Part shown: piece after piece, positions 47,901-61,410 of the stretch
Numbering within the stretch: the first letter of the stretch is position 1
How the letters are laid out: each line of letters begins with the position of its first letter
Source: Eremophila alpestris peregrina
Taxonomy: Eukaryota > Chordata > Aves > Passeriformes > Alaudidae
DNA: 64,000 nucleotides
Assembly (NCBI GenBank): GCA_009792885.1
Contig: WMCF01000021.1
Location: forward strand, 2,586,155 to 2,650,154
Direction: 5' to 3'
The notes under the pieces: generated by a model
Seen by the model: the letters and a program-made list of their open reading frames with translations, nothing else
Databases searched by the model: none
What the model was told of the DNA's origin: nothing
Translations under genes and position numbers: made by a program

Positions 47901-49938
47901 AATCTAAGTGTAGTCAAGCTGCCTGAAAAATGTCAGTTCTTCCTGGGAAAAAACCTGATTGTTGTTATAGATTTCTTAAACATGTTTCACTCAGAGCAGC
48001 AATGTGTACTTTGCTGAATCCTCAGGACACTTTCAGTCCTCAGCAGTGAGTGGGGGGCCTGATGAGGAGATGCAGCAGTGGTCATGGAGTCATGGCAAGC
48101 ATCTGCATGAAATCAGAATTTAAGTCTGTTGTCACTGCAGAAAACCATTGTGGATACTGTGCAAGGAAAAAGAATTCACTGAGAAGCAAATCATAGGTGT
48201 CACAGGAGCCACTACTCATTGAAATAACTTCAAGTCCATTTCAAAGCATGAGGACTCCAGAGCAGGTTGTTCTCAGTTCCTGTTGAATCCTGTGATGCAG
48301 CTTCAGTCTCCAGACTTGAGGGGCTCTGAAAGCACTGGCATCTAGGGTGGATAGAATGAATTGGGAATATCAACCTTAATTAGGATTTTTCTTGCTTTTG
48401 TGAATATTGTTTGAAGAGATCACTGCTACTCTTACATCTGTAATGATAACTATTGATTAGAGATGTAAGTACTGAGGGAAAGGACCTTTAGCACAATTTG
48501 TAATTGTCTTATTCAAGTTCTTTTTTGAAGGGATTTTTGTCAGAAATTCAGCTAGAAAGCTGAACAAAGAATACATCTGAGCTGAATTGATGTAGTGCAC
48601 ATTGATTACAATTAGAAAACTTTGTGCTAGCATATATTAGTTGGAACTTCTGCTGAAAATGATTTAATGTGAATCATTTGTCAGTAGTAGTATATTTGAA
48701 TTCTGTTGAACAATTTTCTTGATGCACAAAGATTGGCATCCTTAATGTTTTAGCCATATGGAGCACATTATCCTGAGAGAACGATGTGCTTTTTGTATGT
48801 TAGTATGTTTGGTTTGGATTGGGTTTTTTGAAGTGGTTTTTGTTTTGCATTTTTTTTGCTAGTTGGATTTTTAAAATTTATTTGGTTTGTTGTGATTTTG
48901 GTTTTTTTGTGGAAGTAGACCACCTGATCACTTTGTTGCAAGTGCTTTTACATTTAAAGCATTTATTGTTGGAGAACTTGCACAGGGAGTTAATGAAATA
49001 ACATATTTAATGCCTGGCAGTAAAGCCAAGGTCAGAATTGTCAAAGATGAAGCTTTAACTATCAGGGTGACTGCCAAAACAGGATTGCTGAGAAGCTGGA
49101 TGCTCTGGCTTGGTATCCAAACCTCACTTCTCCAAACACGACCGTGGCATCTGAGGGATAATTTGTGCCTAACATAACTGTGCTGACAAAAGCTGCTTGC
49201 TCTGTGCTACCAAAAATAGGCTTGTGATGGAGCTGCTAATTACAGCCCTCTTGGATCTGTGCTAAGTGACCCTCATACAGATCAAGATGGGACATCACAA
49301 TGTGAGCAAGGCCCAAGATGTTGAATAGCAGAAATCATATGTTTTATGCACTAAAAATCTTATGTTAGTAGCTTCAAAGTGTGTTCTTGGAGTTTTTTAA
49401 ACCTCACCCACAGATAACTAAATATTCCTGCCATTTTATGTGTTGTAATACTGTTAAAACAATAAAAAGGGCAGAAGAAAATTGTAGATGGGTCCAGCTT
49501 GCCTCTATTTTGGCTTGATGTGCATTGCTGCCAGTGACACAAGCTGTGTGACACTTGTGATGCTCTGTAAAGCCACTCAGAGGTGAGAGTTCCCATTCCA
49601 TCCTCTCTTCCAGCTGCTCATACTGACTGTTGGAGCAGGTCAGATCCTGGTTCTGGCCATACTGTGATGCCTGAGCCTTTGAGATTCCATGTTGAGGAGG
49701 AGACGTGTATAATTTATCATTGTTTATTGTTATCTCACCTCCATGACAGTGATAGAGTAATAACAATAAAGAGCCCTGTCCTACTGAGTTACCATATTTC
49801 ATTGTCATTATCATCTCTAAAATGTTATAATTTACAGAAAATTACACTCTTTCTTAAAAAGAAGGAAAACACTTCAGCAACTCAAAACAGGCTTTTTTGT
49901 GGTGTTAAGAGTGATAGTTTTGTTTTCCATCTCATTAG

Positions 49939-50093
49939 ATATTCTAATGTGGATAGAAATGCAGGTGGAAAAAAAAATGCCCCAAATGGTATTGGACCCC
50001 ACAACTCAGAATCTGTCTGAAAATATGGAAGAGAAGCTGGTAAGACTACAAGAAAAAATAAGGGAGGGGAAGAAAGTCTTTCAAGCCATTTAA
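49939..50093 (+). other. Speculative plus-strand terminal exon
   Basis: A pyrimidine-rich acceptor (gttttgttttccatctcattag) is followed by 51 open codons ending in TAA. They contain a charged, heptad-like stretch (NMEEKLVRLQEKIREGKKVF), and AATAAA follows at 50109-50114. An A-rich sequence of this length gives such peptides by chance often enough that this is only a candidate. Confidence 0.15.
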
Positions 50094-53000
50094 TGATAGA
50101 ATACTAGGAATAAAGACAATAATAGAAAAAAGTTTCTTTTATCAGTAGCTGTGTTCTAAAACTCTAATTGCACTGCTTAGCTGGGGAGTGAAGGAAATGA
50201 ACTGAATTCATTGTCTTAATGATACACTTAGCAGATGGGCAAAATGAATACATAATAAATTGTGCTTCATTTCTTACACAGACAGCAGTTTCATGAAATA
50301 TAACAATGTTCTGCATTTTCTCCATCTGTTCCTACAAAAATGAATTTATTTCTTCTGTTTTCCTTGCTCCCTCTTCAAGATATTATTTGATTTGAATATC
50401 ATCTAAAGTTGAAGGAAATGATCCTTGCCATAAGAGGTCTCAATCAACGCCTTGTCATTAAAAGAAGGATGTGTCACTATGGAATTGTACCCCAGGACAG
50501 ATGTAGATGCAGAATTTGGGATTTTTGGAAATATGCCCAGAAGAACTGGGAAATATTGTAAAATTTGGCTGGTGTTTAGCCATGCAGATAATTCATTTAA
50601 TGCAAAACCTTTTAAAGTACTTCTTAACCTTTATGTAAGTGCTCTATACTCTGTTGTAGCAGATTCAGACCTTTTTTTGCATTGGTTTCATACCAGTTAT
50701 AAAAAAAAAAAAATTACTCCTGGTAGTTCTGTGAATCCAAATGTATCTTAACATTTTATGGATATGACTGTGTCCATAACTACTGTAGTGGTCTTCTCTC
50801 CTTATTTTTTTTCTTTAATACAACAAGATTTAGGATGAAATCTAGAAGCAGCTGTTTGCTTCTGCTGCTCTGCAGTAAAATGCAGTTTCATTTCAGCTAT
50901 GGCCCCATCTGTGAAGTGTTAAGTACCCCAGAGCTCAGAGTTTCTCTGAGGGGCTTTTTCCTACATATTGGGGACTGTGAAGTTGTCAGCATTAAGAGAG
51001 ATCTCTGAACAGTATTGGTGTTTTGAGAAAATGACCATAAAGGCCAGCTTCAAAATGCCTTCTTTTGTATCTAAGTGATTGGGTGTTATAAGAAAAGGTT
51101 TTATAATTATATGTACAGTTTCTGGTGTTTAAAAAAGTAAAAAATGCCTTTAGACAATAAAACTTGCTGCTTTTCACAGACCAGTTTTGTAGCTACTGGC
51201 CTTAATTTCTTGCTATACTTGATAAGTCTAGGTCCAATTTTTTTCCCTTTTTATTTTTAATTTATTGTGAACGAGAGTAATGCAATCCAGTAGTCAAAAG
51301 GCATACTACACAAAATACTGTCTAAGAACCATATTGTGCTGTCTAAAAGTGATTCTGGGTGAGTTTTGTGCTTAACTACATCCAACTTTTAATAAAGACC
51401 TAAATACCATATTATGTAGCCTTACAATTTAAGAGGCTCACAAAAACATACACAAAGGAACAAAGACATTGTATTCAAGGGAGTGCTCCCCTTTGTTGCT
51501 GTGCTAATGAAAAATAAGTTCTACTGAAATTTTACTTGTCATTGTCCTTTGTGTTAATTCATCTTTAAAATGAGTGTTTCTATTCCTGTGAGTGATTTGA
51601 AGACTTTGAAAACTGCTAGTAACCACATGCATTAGATCTATACAAAGTATTTAACTCCTTATCAATAACAATGCTTTACAGCTTTCAGCAATGTGACTTT
51701 TCAAGGGAACTTGTGTCCTACTGTGTTCTAGAAGTGGCACTCCTGTGTTCCCTAAGGGTCTCTATTCAGGTGAATAGCACCCCTCTATGGAAGGAAGTAC
51801 CTCTATCTCGATTTAATTGAGATCAAAGCAAGTAGTAATTTACCCAAGATTATTCAGGGATGCTTTCACAAGGTTTAGAATTGTGCTCTTTGTACCAGGT
51901 TACTCTGATAATTATTTAATCACACTGGAGTGAGTTTGCTCAAATCACATGAAGTGTTTTATTCCTGAATTTGAGATTCAGTGGCACCTGTCATCTGGGA
52001 GAAAACACCATATTTCTATAAATGTGTCTGTAAAAACACAATAATACCTAATAATACACTGAGACATACCAGCAATTTCTATAGGACTTGGCAAGTGCTA
52101 ATAAGGCTTCTGAAGTGGTTTTCCTCAGGTTACCTAAAGCAGCCTAAAAAGCTCCCATTTCCTCCAGGCTTGGCACAGGCTGTGAGGCACTCAGGGCTGG
52201 ATGTGTGGATGAACAGGGCTCTCACATGGGTTCTCTGGTACTCACCACTGAACAGCACAGTGCAGATGTTGGGAGAGACAGGGCAAAAACTGTATGAGGA
52301 AGGAGATGAAAGATCATGAGAGCAGCAAGATGCAGAGTAATAACAGTAATAATTAGTGTTTGTGAAGGAATCCAGTTTAAAAAGTGGAAAAGCTCTGGTT
52401 TAGAGAGGATTTTGTACTATCAGTGAAGGGAAGAGCCTTGTTGAAGGGTGCAGTGACTCCACATGGCCAAGCTATGCCCAGTGCCTGTCAGTGCTTACAG
52501 AACACTTTGCTCTGTTATCCTTCCTGAGGAGGTGCAAGGTGCCCTGAGAGATCTGGTGTTGAGATTCACACACTCCTGCTGCCTCCTGCCAGTGCACACA
52601 GCTGCTTCCCTCCCTCCTCAGGCACTGCTGTGCACTGCTGCTTCCAGAGGAAACATTTAACTGCCACACTCCTGCAACATCTGTAATTCCCACCTCACTG
52701 AGACATTCAGCAATGTCTATACTGCAAGTTTGATTAGTAAGGGTTTATTTATTGTGATCTAGTTTAAAAAAAAAAACCCTTTTTGGAAAGAAAAAAAGCC
52801 ATAAAAGATCAGTTGACAAAAGTTTTCCTTTTAAAGACATTGAGACTGAAGAATTTAAACTGGAAAAGAAACAGACATGTACTAAGAATGTATTTAGAAC
52901 AAAAAAAAAATTTTTTTAATTTTTCCAGAATTAAATGAAAATTTGCTTGTTGTATTTCTCCAGTTTTTCTGTTCACTTGAGTGAATTTGTACTGGGGTCA

Positions 53001-55264
53001 GAGGCTTGGCTGGTGCTTTATTAAGCACCCTGCATGGCTCTGTGTAAGTGGAATTCAAGAACTGTAAAAAATTTGTATAGTAATATGGCCATAAGGAACC
53101 CAGAACTGAAATCAGACCTCACATTTTGATTAATTGTGTGGTAAATCAAAGGAGAAAGTGAAAAATGACCTTCACTGAGAACGCTTTGCTTCCCTTGTGG
53201 AAAAGAGAAGAATCAAATTGTGATTAATTTTTTCCTCTCCCCCTAAGTGGAGAGGAGCTTTCATGCAGAGACCAGGTTTTTTGTAGCATCTGAAAAGTAA
53301 CTTTGTTTTCTTGTAGAAGACTTTAGATTGGAATGGTTTATGTTAGACAAAAGGCTTTTTTTGCCAGATTGAGCTGTTTTGGATAGAGGATGAGGATCCC
53401 CTAACTACCAGGGAACCAGTTTGGTTGCTTTCCTGAGTACTCAAAAAGGGTCCTGGTGTCATCACAGCTCATGTCAAGAAGGAAGAGGAGAAGGAACAAG
53501 GAAAGGGGAACAACAGAATTATGATATTCATATTTTTGTCCTTGAGCTGGGAAGCAAAACTGGCTGTCCATGTAATGATCCATCATTGCTTATTCAGTGA
53601 TTCCATATTCAGCTTGAACTGATCAATATATTGATAACCTGAAAAATTAATAAGTTTACTTGACTCTATTGAGTTATAACTCATAAAATTCATATTGGGT
53701 TCAACTGTATTTATAAGAACTATAGAGGTAACTTATAAAGCAAGGGAATGGTGATTCAAAGGTGACCATAATGATTCTAGCTACATGCTGCTGTGGTCAC
53801 TTACTGTCGTAGTCAGAGGGAATCACTTAACAGGGAAAAATGTTCCATAAAAGAGCAAGTCTAGTTTTGGTCCTGCATTACTCAAGTTCCAGGAGTCTTA
53901 CTGCAGGATTTTAATGATCCAAACAAGAGCCTGCCTGTGGGACTACAGAGGTTCTTAGGACTTCAGAAAAAAAAAAAAGTGGAGCATCAGTGAGGATGAT
54001 TTGGCACTGGAAGTGAATTTCCTCTGGTTTTATTTGCTGTAATTCTCAGACATAGCTGTGTATCTCTGTTTTCAGCTTGTGCAGGAGGGAGCAGCTGGGA
54101 GCCAGGCTGCTTGCTCAGGAGGGTCCCCTGGGAAGTATGCTCACAAAGGCACCTCCTCTGAACTCTGAACTGCTCTCTGAGGTGATGTCTGGAGTCTCCA
54201 TGGCCTGGGATTGGGACACAGGCACTGCTGGCTGTGCACACCCGAGTGGAGGCAAAGCTTTGAAATGGTAATTGGTATCTTCAAAATCCCTGTCCACTGC
54301 TTTATCCACAGATAGAACTTTCTTATTCCAAATGAGGAATTTGTGATGCCAAATAATAAAAGCTTACAGGAAAAAAAAAGTCAAATATCCTAAAGAAATT
54401 ATTTCCTTTAGAAAAAGTACAGTGGAAGTGTATATTATCTCTTTTTAAAAAAAATTTATTCAGAAGTAAAGAAGAAATTTGAAACTGGAAATTTAAAAGG
54501 CCAGTTAAGTTTTTCTAATCTGCTCTACTAGTGAGTAATTGCTTAATGTTGCCATGTATTGTCTATTGATCTGATGTTTATTAAGAAATCCTGCTTACAG
54601 CATTGCTCTCTAGAAAGCCTCTGTATAAATTGGCATGAATCAGGTTATTAGAAATATCTTGATTCATTTCAGCTTCATCAAAGTTTTTGTTCTGAGAAGA
54701 ACTGGGTATCTTATTGGAAAAATATGAATAAAGATCAACCCTTAAGTACTTGAAGGAAATTAGCTTTTCATCAGAAAACAAGGCTTCCTTTTACTAGAAA
54801 GGAAATATTGTGTATATGTTTGTTGAGTGCAAGAGAAATGTTATACAATGGTTTTTTCTCAGAGATAACCATTGGACTACTTTTCCATACCTATGCAGAA
54901 AGAAACATGATCAAGTATCCCAGAATACTGAGTCTGTTGAGAAAGTATCTATGTCTCCTTATGGGTTCTGTTTGAATGTGTTTGTACATACCTGAACAAT
55001 TTTAAGAAATTATCAACCTGTACTTTATAAATGAAACATCTTAGATTTTACAGTGTTTCTTCAGTCAAAAAAGCAATGTTGAACTGTGCACAGAATGAAC
55101 TTTATCATGCATAGAATATCTCTCACTGAACAACTCCCAAAGACATCACTTGTTCTACATTTTTGATGTAGAAAATGAACATTTTCATTTTGGTGCATAT
55201 GACTATCAGAAATTACAATGTTGTTCACTAGGTACTTACTTTTTTCATTTTTTTTTTCTCCCAG

Positions 55265-55350
55265 CCTACACAGTATTATTTCAATGAAAAATTCAAGATG
55301 CAGTGGCACAAGACAAATGCCACTTGTGCAGCTGGTGTCAGATGGAAGAG
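55265..55350 (+). other. Candidate plus-strand exon with strong splice sites (86 bp)
   Basis: A very strong acceptor (cattttttttttctcccag) and a consensus donor (AAGAG|GTAAGTG) bound 86 bases. Two of three frames are open; one reads PTQYYFNEKFKMQWHKTNAT, the other contains SIISMKNSRCSGTRQMPLVQ. Neither is recognised, so a non-coding RNA exon is as likely as a coding one. Confidence 0.3.
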
Positions 55351-58300
55351 GTAAGTGAAACAAATTCCTTTAAGCTGCATTGGAACTTGCCTTGTCTTTC
55401 CAAAACAGCAAAGAGTACTGTAAGAGTCAGGTTTTGTTGCTTCAATCCCTCTTGATAATGATTCCAATTAGTGTTGTGATAATTAGATACAGATGGTTTG
55501 CAGGTGGGGAATGCCAGGCTTCATCTTTTCTAAATTGCTCAATGTGTCACCTGTTTGACAAAATAAAGAAGCTGTGGGGCCTGTTGATATAACTGAAAGA
55601 CTCCACATAAATTCCACTGGTCTTTGATCTTAATAGCTACTCTGCAGAGCAACTTGTGTAGTAGTGGGTATGTTCAGATCTGTGTGCAAACACCATCTTC
55701 AGCAGAGATGTCTGTCTAGACAAGTTAGTTTATGTGATCTTCCTCTGATTGTACCATTTCTCTTCTGCCCTTCAGAGCTGGGGAAAACCCTTCCTCATGC
55801 TCATTCTTCTCTTCCACAAAGTGATAAATCACTTGGTCCCAAATACATAAGGATACATGACAATCCTGTTGAGCAGAGCTCCTCTTTGAAATAGTTGGGC
55901 ATTTTATGTACCTTTTAGATCCTTAAATCAGTGACTTTATTTCACTAGTTGGGATATTCTGTGTCATGGTGGTGACAGAATTCCTGTGAGTTTTCCAGTG
56001 TCTCTGGAGGCAGGGGGAGGAAGAAGACTGAAAGCTGTTGTATCTAAGTCCTCACTTCATTTCCCAAGACAAAACATAAAATTTCCATTTCAGTTGTGTT
56101 TCATGCAAAGGAAATGTGTTTAGATGTGTTGCTTATCAGATGTGAATTTATAAACAAAGTGGGAGGAAGGAATTGCTATCTGGAGTTGGCTGCATCTCTT
56201 GAAAGGTTGTCAGTGATCTAGAAGGTTTAAACCCAGCCCTTGTGCACCTTCAGGCTTCTATTCAAGGCACATTTCAGATTTACCAGAAAGGGTTTCCTGT
56301 TGTAAAATGGCATTAAAAAAGTTAATTTCATTTTCTAAAAAGTAACCTGATTAAGCTTTACAATTTTGATTTATATTGTTTGTTTTGTAATCTTTTTTGT
56401 ATCCAAAATTGCCACTGCCTGGAAGACCACACTTTGCAGAATTCATTGGTGTATGATTCAGCATGGCCTTTAAACCTTGGCATTGCTTTGTTCCTTGTAG
56501 TGTGGGCTGGCAGGATCCAGCTCTATGGCAGTGAAATGACTCCTTGCTACCAGCAAGGAACACTTAAACAAGAGAAAAAAAAATCTTTAAATGCCTGCTA
56601 AATACCTCTGACATGATTATTAAGTGCTTGCAGTATCCTATACAGACAGACATGGAATATTGAAAGTCTGTCTCCTGGATTTTTCCCTTAGGAACTGAGC
56701 CTGCTGGTATCTGAATGCTAAAAGTGCTACTCAAGAAATGGATTTCAGTGCCCTACTGCAGCTGGATGCATCCATCTCTGTATTAGCACACTAAGATTTG
56801 TTGAGAGATATTTATCTGCTAAGCTCTTTGTCTTTCCATATTCTCAGATAAGTTTGTCTGAACTCAAACTGCCTTGGTTGTGATGCTTTGGGGTTTTTCT
56901 ATTGCAAAGCCCTTTTTCCTTGTTTGTTGTTTTATGTAGGAGATAATTCTGCCTTGATTACCCACTTGATATGGCAAAATATTCTTGTCAGAGGGTAGTC
57001 AGATCCAAGGAAGGTCTTGCCTCAAGGTAGTATTTCTGCCACAGGGCAGTATTTTAATGCATGGACCTCTAATTAGATATTCATGTCACATCCACCAGGA
57101 CTGTCTCCTTTGGATCAAGAGTGAAATTCAGTTCTGGCTGCAGATAATTAATTCTTTACCAGGCAGAACTGAGAGATCAAAGATCAGAAATCAAAACTTG
57201 CCAGATACTTTTCCTTCTGTATTATTCCTTTTTCCCCCTCTTCTGTTGAAAATACCAAGAAATTATGCAAATTGAGCTGCGTTTATACAACTTTATATAA
57301 ATCAAGCACATTAAAAATTTCAGAAGTTTAGATAATGCCAGGTGTTAACCTAAATTACAGAATTATTAAAAAACCTTAATATTGTTCCTTGCTTCACCAA
57401 GAACTTACATTCATTTCTGTGAGACTTTCTCCAGTTTTTCATCCTGTCATAATAGAAATTCTTCATGCCAGGACTGTCTTTCCTGGATGTCTGTGATGGG
57501 GGCATTGCTGTGACATATCTGTGCCCAGCCCAGACAGCTTGTGGGAGTGTGTCCTGTGCATCTGTCCATCTGTCTGTCTCACTTGGGAGTACTTTGGGTA
57601 TTTATTCAGCTCCTTGGGAGGTTTAACAGCTTGCACTGAGGGGACTGATCCTGTAGCTACTTTGCTGCTGGGGCCTAAGCAGCCCATTTCAAACTAACTG
57701 CACAATTTCATTCAGAAAAGCTCTCCACTTATCAATGTATGAAGTCCAGACCTTGCTTATTGTTGTGTATTTAATAAAGAGGAGTTATATCCCAGGCTTA
57801 GGTGGATGGAAAGTTTGGGCTTTTATTGCAGATTCAGTAGTCCCTCTTGCAGAGTAAATGTCAAGTCATATTGTGGATTTCTCTGCAACAGCTATGAAAC
57901 CACAGCTTTTTCAGTCCCTGAAACAGACAAAACTGATTAAAGTCCCTACTTGGGGTTGTGTTTATTGTTTGAAATAAAAATATTGTTTGTTTTTCTATGC
58001 ATTTTATGAAAAGGGTTTTATGAAGGGGTTTTTTTAACATCTATTTATATTATCACAAATACTTTTCCATTTACTCTCCCTCTGCAATACTGAGAATATC
58101 TTATTCCTCCAACACAGAGGTTTTTCCAAGGTTAAAGAAAAAGTTTAAAATAAGAGTCTTTAAAGCATTCTCCATTATGGTGCAAGGTGGTCCAGGAAGA
58201 CACCATTATCCTTGGAAAATGTACAAGCTTAAAAATAAGCATTGATTTGGCAGGAGTTATAACCTAATTTATTTTCTCCTGTACTAAATTTCATTGTGCA

Positions 58301-59235
58301 GCTGGCTGATCAGCTGTGGCCTGATGATGCCTGAGAGGCACAGTGCTGTGCAATGGACCATATTTCCATCTTTTCCTTGACTCTCCTCATTCTCTTTCAG
58401 TATTCTCTTTTAGCTCCTGAGGGACAGAGAAATGGCTATTCTTTTGTTTTGGAATGAATGTGCCTCTCCTCAGACTCCCACACAGGAACTAGACATTAGA
58501 GGATCTAACTCAGTGATGTCAAAAAACCTGTAAACCTCCTAATTAGACATGTCTTAAGTGTGAAACAATCAAACTTGGGGCTCTGCCCACCTCCCGGGAG
58601 CAGGCAGAGAGAGGAGCTGCTGTTTCACCACTTCATTATCACCCAGTGCACTGAATAGGAAAACTCTGATGTCACCCAGTTGCTATAGCAACACCATCCT
58701 TGCTTATCTCTGTTTCTCTGGCAACAATCCCTTACTTTCTGCTATATTCACACTCTCTTTGTTACTATAAAATTCCTTCATCGTGGTTTATATATTCACT
58801 GACATCAGGTCATCCCTTAAACTCAGGCTGTGACTTACTTATTCAGAGGATTACTGGACTTTTATCATTTCACATTAATTTAGGTAGGTTTTGAAACTGG
58901 AAAGGAAAACCAAGCCATAGCCTATAGAGAGGCATGGTAAATTCAATTTCATTTTATAGTCAGTAGGACTCATTTCAGGCTATAGGGTCTGTGTTTCATT
59001 GGGGAATTACCCTGGTTGGAAGTCAGAGACCTGGGAGTCCTTGGGAGAGTTTAATGTCTGTGTTCCAATTGACTGTTCTCCCTCAGAAGTGGATAAAATG
59101 CACAATCTGAAATCACAAGGTACTTGAGGAAAGCAGCCAGAAGTGATACTTACAGGCTGGGATTTTGTGAAGGGTTCCAATGTGTGTAGAATCAATTACA
59201 AGATAAGAATCTTTATACAGGAGTCTGGATGTGTA

Positions 59236-59850
59236 ACATTTAAAGTTAGAAGAGACCTCCAGAGTTCCCCATCTGTTCTAACCCCTTGCTCAAAGCAGAT
59301 TGAGTTAGGTCAGGCTGCTCAGAAAAATGTTTTCATCTTGGTTTTGAACATCTTCAAGGATGGAGATTTCATAAACTCTCAGTGTGACTGTCCTAGTACT
59401 TGACCTGTCTTATTTTTAAAAAATTGTAAAAAAGGTATTTCCACTCTTCCAGCTTCTCATTTGCTTTGCTCCTCTTGTCTTCCTGTTATTGTGCACCTCG
59501 AAGAAGAGTCTCTGTCTTCTTTGCATCCTCCTATGAGGTCCTTGTGTCCCTGACCATCACAGTGACCCTTCACTGAACACACTGCAGAATGTCTGGTCCT
59601 GCAAAGCCAGAGCTGGACACACAACTCCAGATTGAGATTCACAAGTACCAAATAGAGAGGGAGGTGAAATCTTCCCTGCACCTTCCAGCTGCCCTGAGCC
59701 TGGGCTTCAGGAGGCTTGTTTTCTTCTGCAAGGGTGTGTTCCTCCTTGTGTTCACCTTTACATCCACCAGGACCCCTACTTTCTTCTGCAGAGCTGCTCC
59801 CTGCTCAGTCCCCAGCTGTATTTTCATGGATTTACTGCATTCCTCATGGG
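59236..59850 (-). mobile_element. Old CR1 LINE, minus orientation, 3' part (host of a nested insertion)
   Basis: Read on the plus strand this is the reverse complement of CR1: ttagaagagacctccagag, then gttttgaacatcttcaagga, gctggacacacaactccag and ccaccaggacccctac, ending at ttcctcatggg. The sequence resumes at about 60070. It includes the degenerate reverse-transcriptase end of ORF2 and is not intact. Confidence 0.88.
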
Positions 59851-60070
59851 CCATTGTTCACTGTGAGGGCAGTGAGGCACTGGAACACATTGTCCAGTGA
59901 AGCTGTGGATGCCCCATCCTTGGAAGTGTTCAAGGCCATGCTGGATGATCTTTGAACAACCTGGTCTAGTGGAAGGTGTCCCTGCCCAGGGCACTGATTG
60001 GAATTACAACCAACAACAACATTGAATCTTTGAGGTCCCTTTCAACCCAAACCATTTCCTGGTTTTATGA
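59851..60070 (+). mobile_element. CR1 LINE 3' end inserted into the older CR1
   Basis: Opposite orientation to its host: gttcactgtgagggcagtga, gatgccccatccttggaagt, acctggtctagtggaaggtg, then ctttgaggtccctttcaacc and a degenerate terminal ttttatga. An extra caacaacaac stretch interrupts it near 60010. It is 5'-truncated. Confidence 0.9.
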
Positions 60071-60460
60071 AAAAAATTGCACTTGATTATGTTGAACCTT
60101 AAGGTTCTTGTCACCACATTTTTCCACCCTTCCCAGGCTGCCCTGAGAGGCAGCCCTGCACTCCAGGGTACCTTGTTTGTGCTCACCACACACTGGCTGA
60201 GCATGCCTTCTGTACAGCCATCCAGGGTGTTAATGAAGATGTTGCACACATCCCTGGGGATCTGTTGCTGTTTGTGACTGGCTGCCAGCTGGGCTTTGTG
60301 CCTGAAACTCAGTCCATCCCATTTTCAATGCACGTTCTGTCCACTCACCCAGCTGGCAAGTCACTAATTGGTGATAAGGAGTCTGTCAGACCCTGATAAA
60401 GTGGAGATGTACAACATCCGCTGCCCTTGTTCACAGTACTTGTCACCCCATCATCCTGAG
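60071..60460 (-). mobile_element. Old CR1 LINE, minus orientation, continuation after the nested insertion
   Basis: It picks up where 59850 stopped: ttgaaccttaaggttcttgt, aggcagccctgcactccagg, then gttaatgaagatgttgcaca, attttcaatgcacg and tacaacatccgctgccc. The order is continuous with the host CR1 once the insertion is removed. It is degenerate and non-coding. Confidence 0.85.
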
Positions 60461-61410
60461 CTGTGATTTGGACAGGCATGCTTAGCCTCCTTAAAGCTGC
60501 TAGGGACAAACAGCATGACTCAGAGTCAGAAGGTGAAAAGACTAGGAAAGATGTGCTTACTTCTCTGCCCCTCTGTATCTTCTTTTTAGTTACAGTGGAG
60601 GATCTTCCTCAAGCAATGAGGGGAACCAGAGAAAAGGGAAGAAAGAAGGGGGGAAAAATTAATACAATGGATTTTCAGAACAAGTTAAATATTTTTCTTT
60701 CTATGGCTAATAGGTTGATAACAATGTTCCATAACTGAATATTAATATTTGTGATGAACTATTGAAAATTAACTGATTTGGTAGCTGAAGAGAAGGTAAA
60801 GACTCTTGATGTTGTTGGTAGCATCAGCTTTGGTCATCCCATCCCAAAGATTCCTTTGAATGGTTATAGAAAAAATGCCTTTGCCAACATTCTCTTGAGT
60901 CTTTCATGTAAATGTTCCTGTTCATTTCAGTGAAAATTTATCAGTTGGTATTCTACAAGCAGACTTGCAACTTGCATTGCATTGTGTTTCTATGGAGACA
61001 GACATGTTTATGTTCATGTAATACATGGCAATATTAATCACTGGAGACATGAACTGACTACTCCTAAAGTTGTTACCCGCAGCTTTTACATTAGCTCTTT
61101 TCAGATTTATGGATTGATGGATACTGTATATTTATGTTGTGTCAGCACTGGAGCAGTTTATCATTCAACACTTATCTCACTGAAGAGTAATTTGTTCTCT
61201 CCATATTAGGTAATTTTTGAAACACTTGTGTATAATAAAATCCATTCTCTATAAATTTATAAAGACAAATTTGAAAGAGCTTCAAAACTGATTACTTCCT
61301 TTTAGGCAGAGTAACTGCTTTGTCATTTCTATTATTATTGCTCTCTGATGTTTCAGTGTTCTGTCATTGTCTGTGTGATCACTGCAGCCTCATGAGGGTG
61401 TGGAGGAGAT
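60461..61410. other. Sequence between two CR1 elements
   Basis: AT-rich with short open frames only. No feature was recognised. Confidence 0.65.

Larger units (their letters stand above)
45000..59230. other. AT-rich region with no recognised gene
   Basis: No known protein matches any open frame on either strand. Isolated segments with splice-like borders are listed separately (49939-50093 and 55265-55350). If the CpG island drives a plus-strand transcript, this would be its intron-rich body. Confidence 0.6.

Noticed and set aside
48916..49169. Plus-strand open stretch of about 84 codons without an initial ATG (around VGELAQGVNEITYLMPG)
   Set aside because: It could be an exon (donor-like GTGACT near 49067), but the acceptor is poor and nothing is recognised. 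Length alone is not significant.
49404..49814. Possible retroviral-like or LTR remnant on the minus strand
   Set aside because: A few words looked retroelement-like, but I found no paired terminal repeats, primer-binding site or conserved motif.
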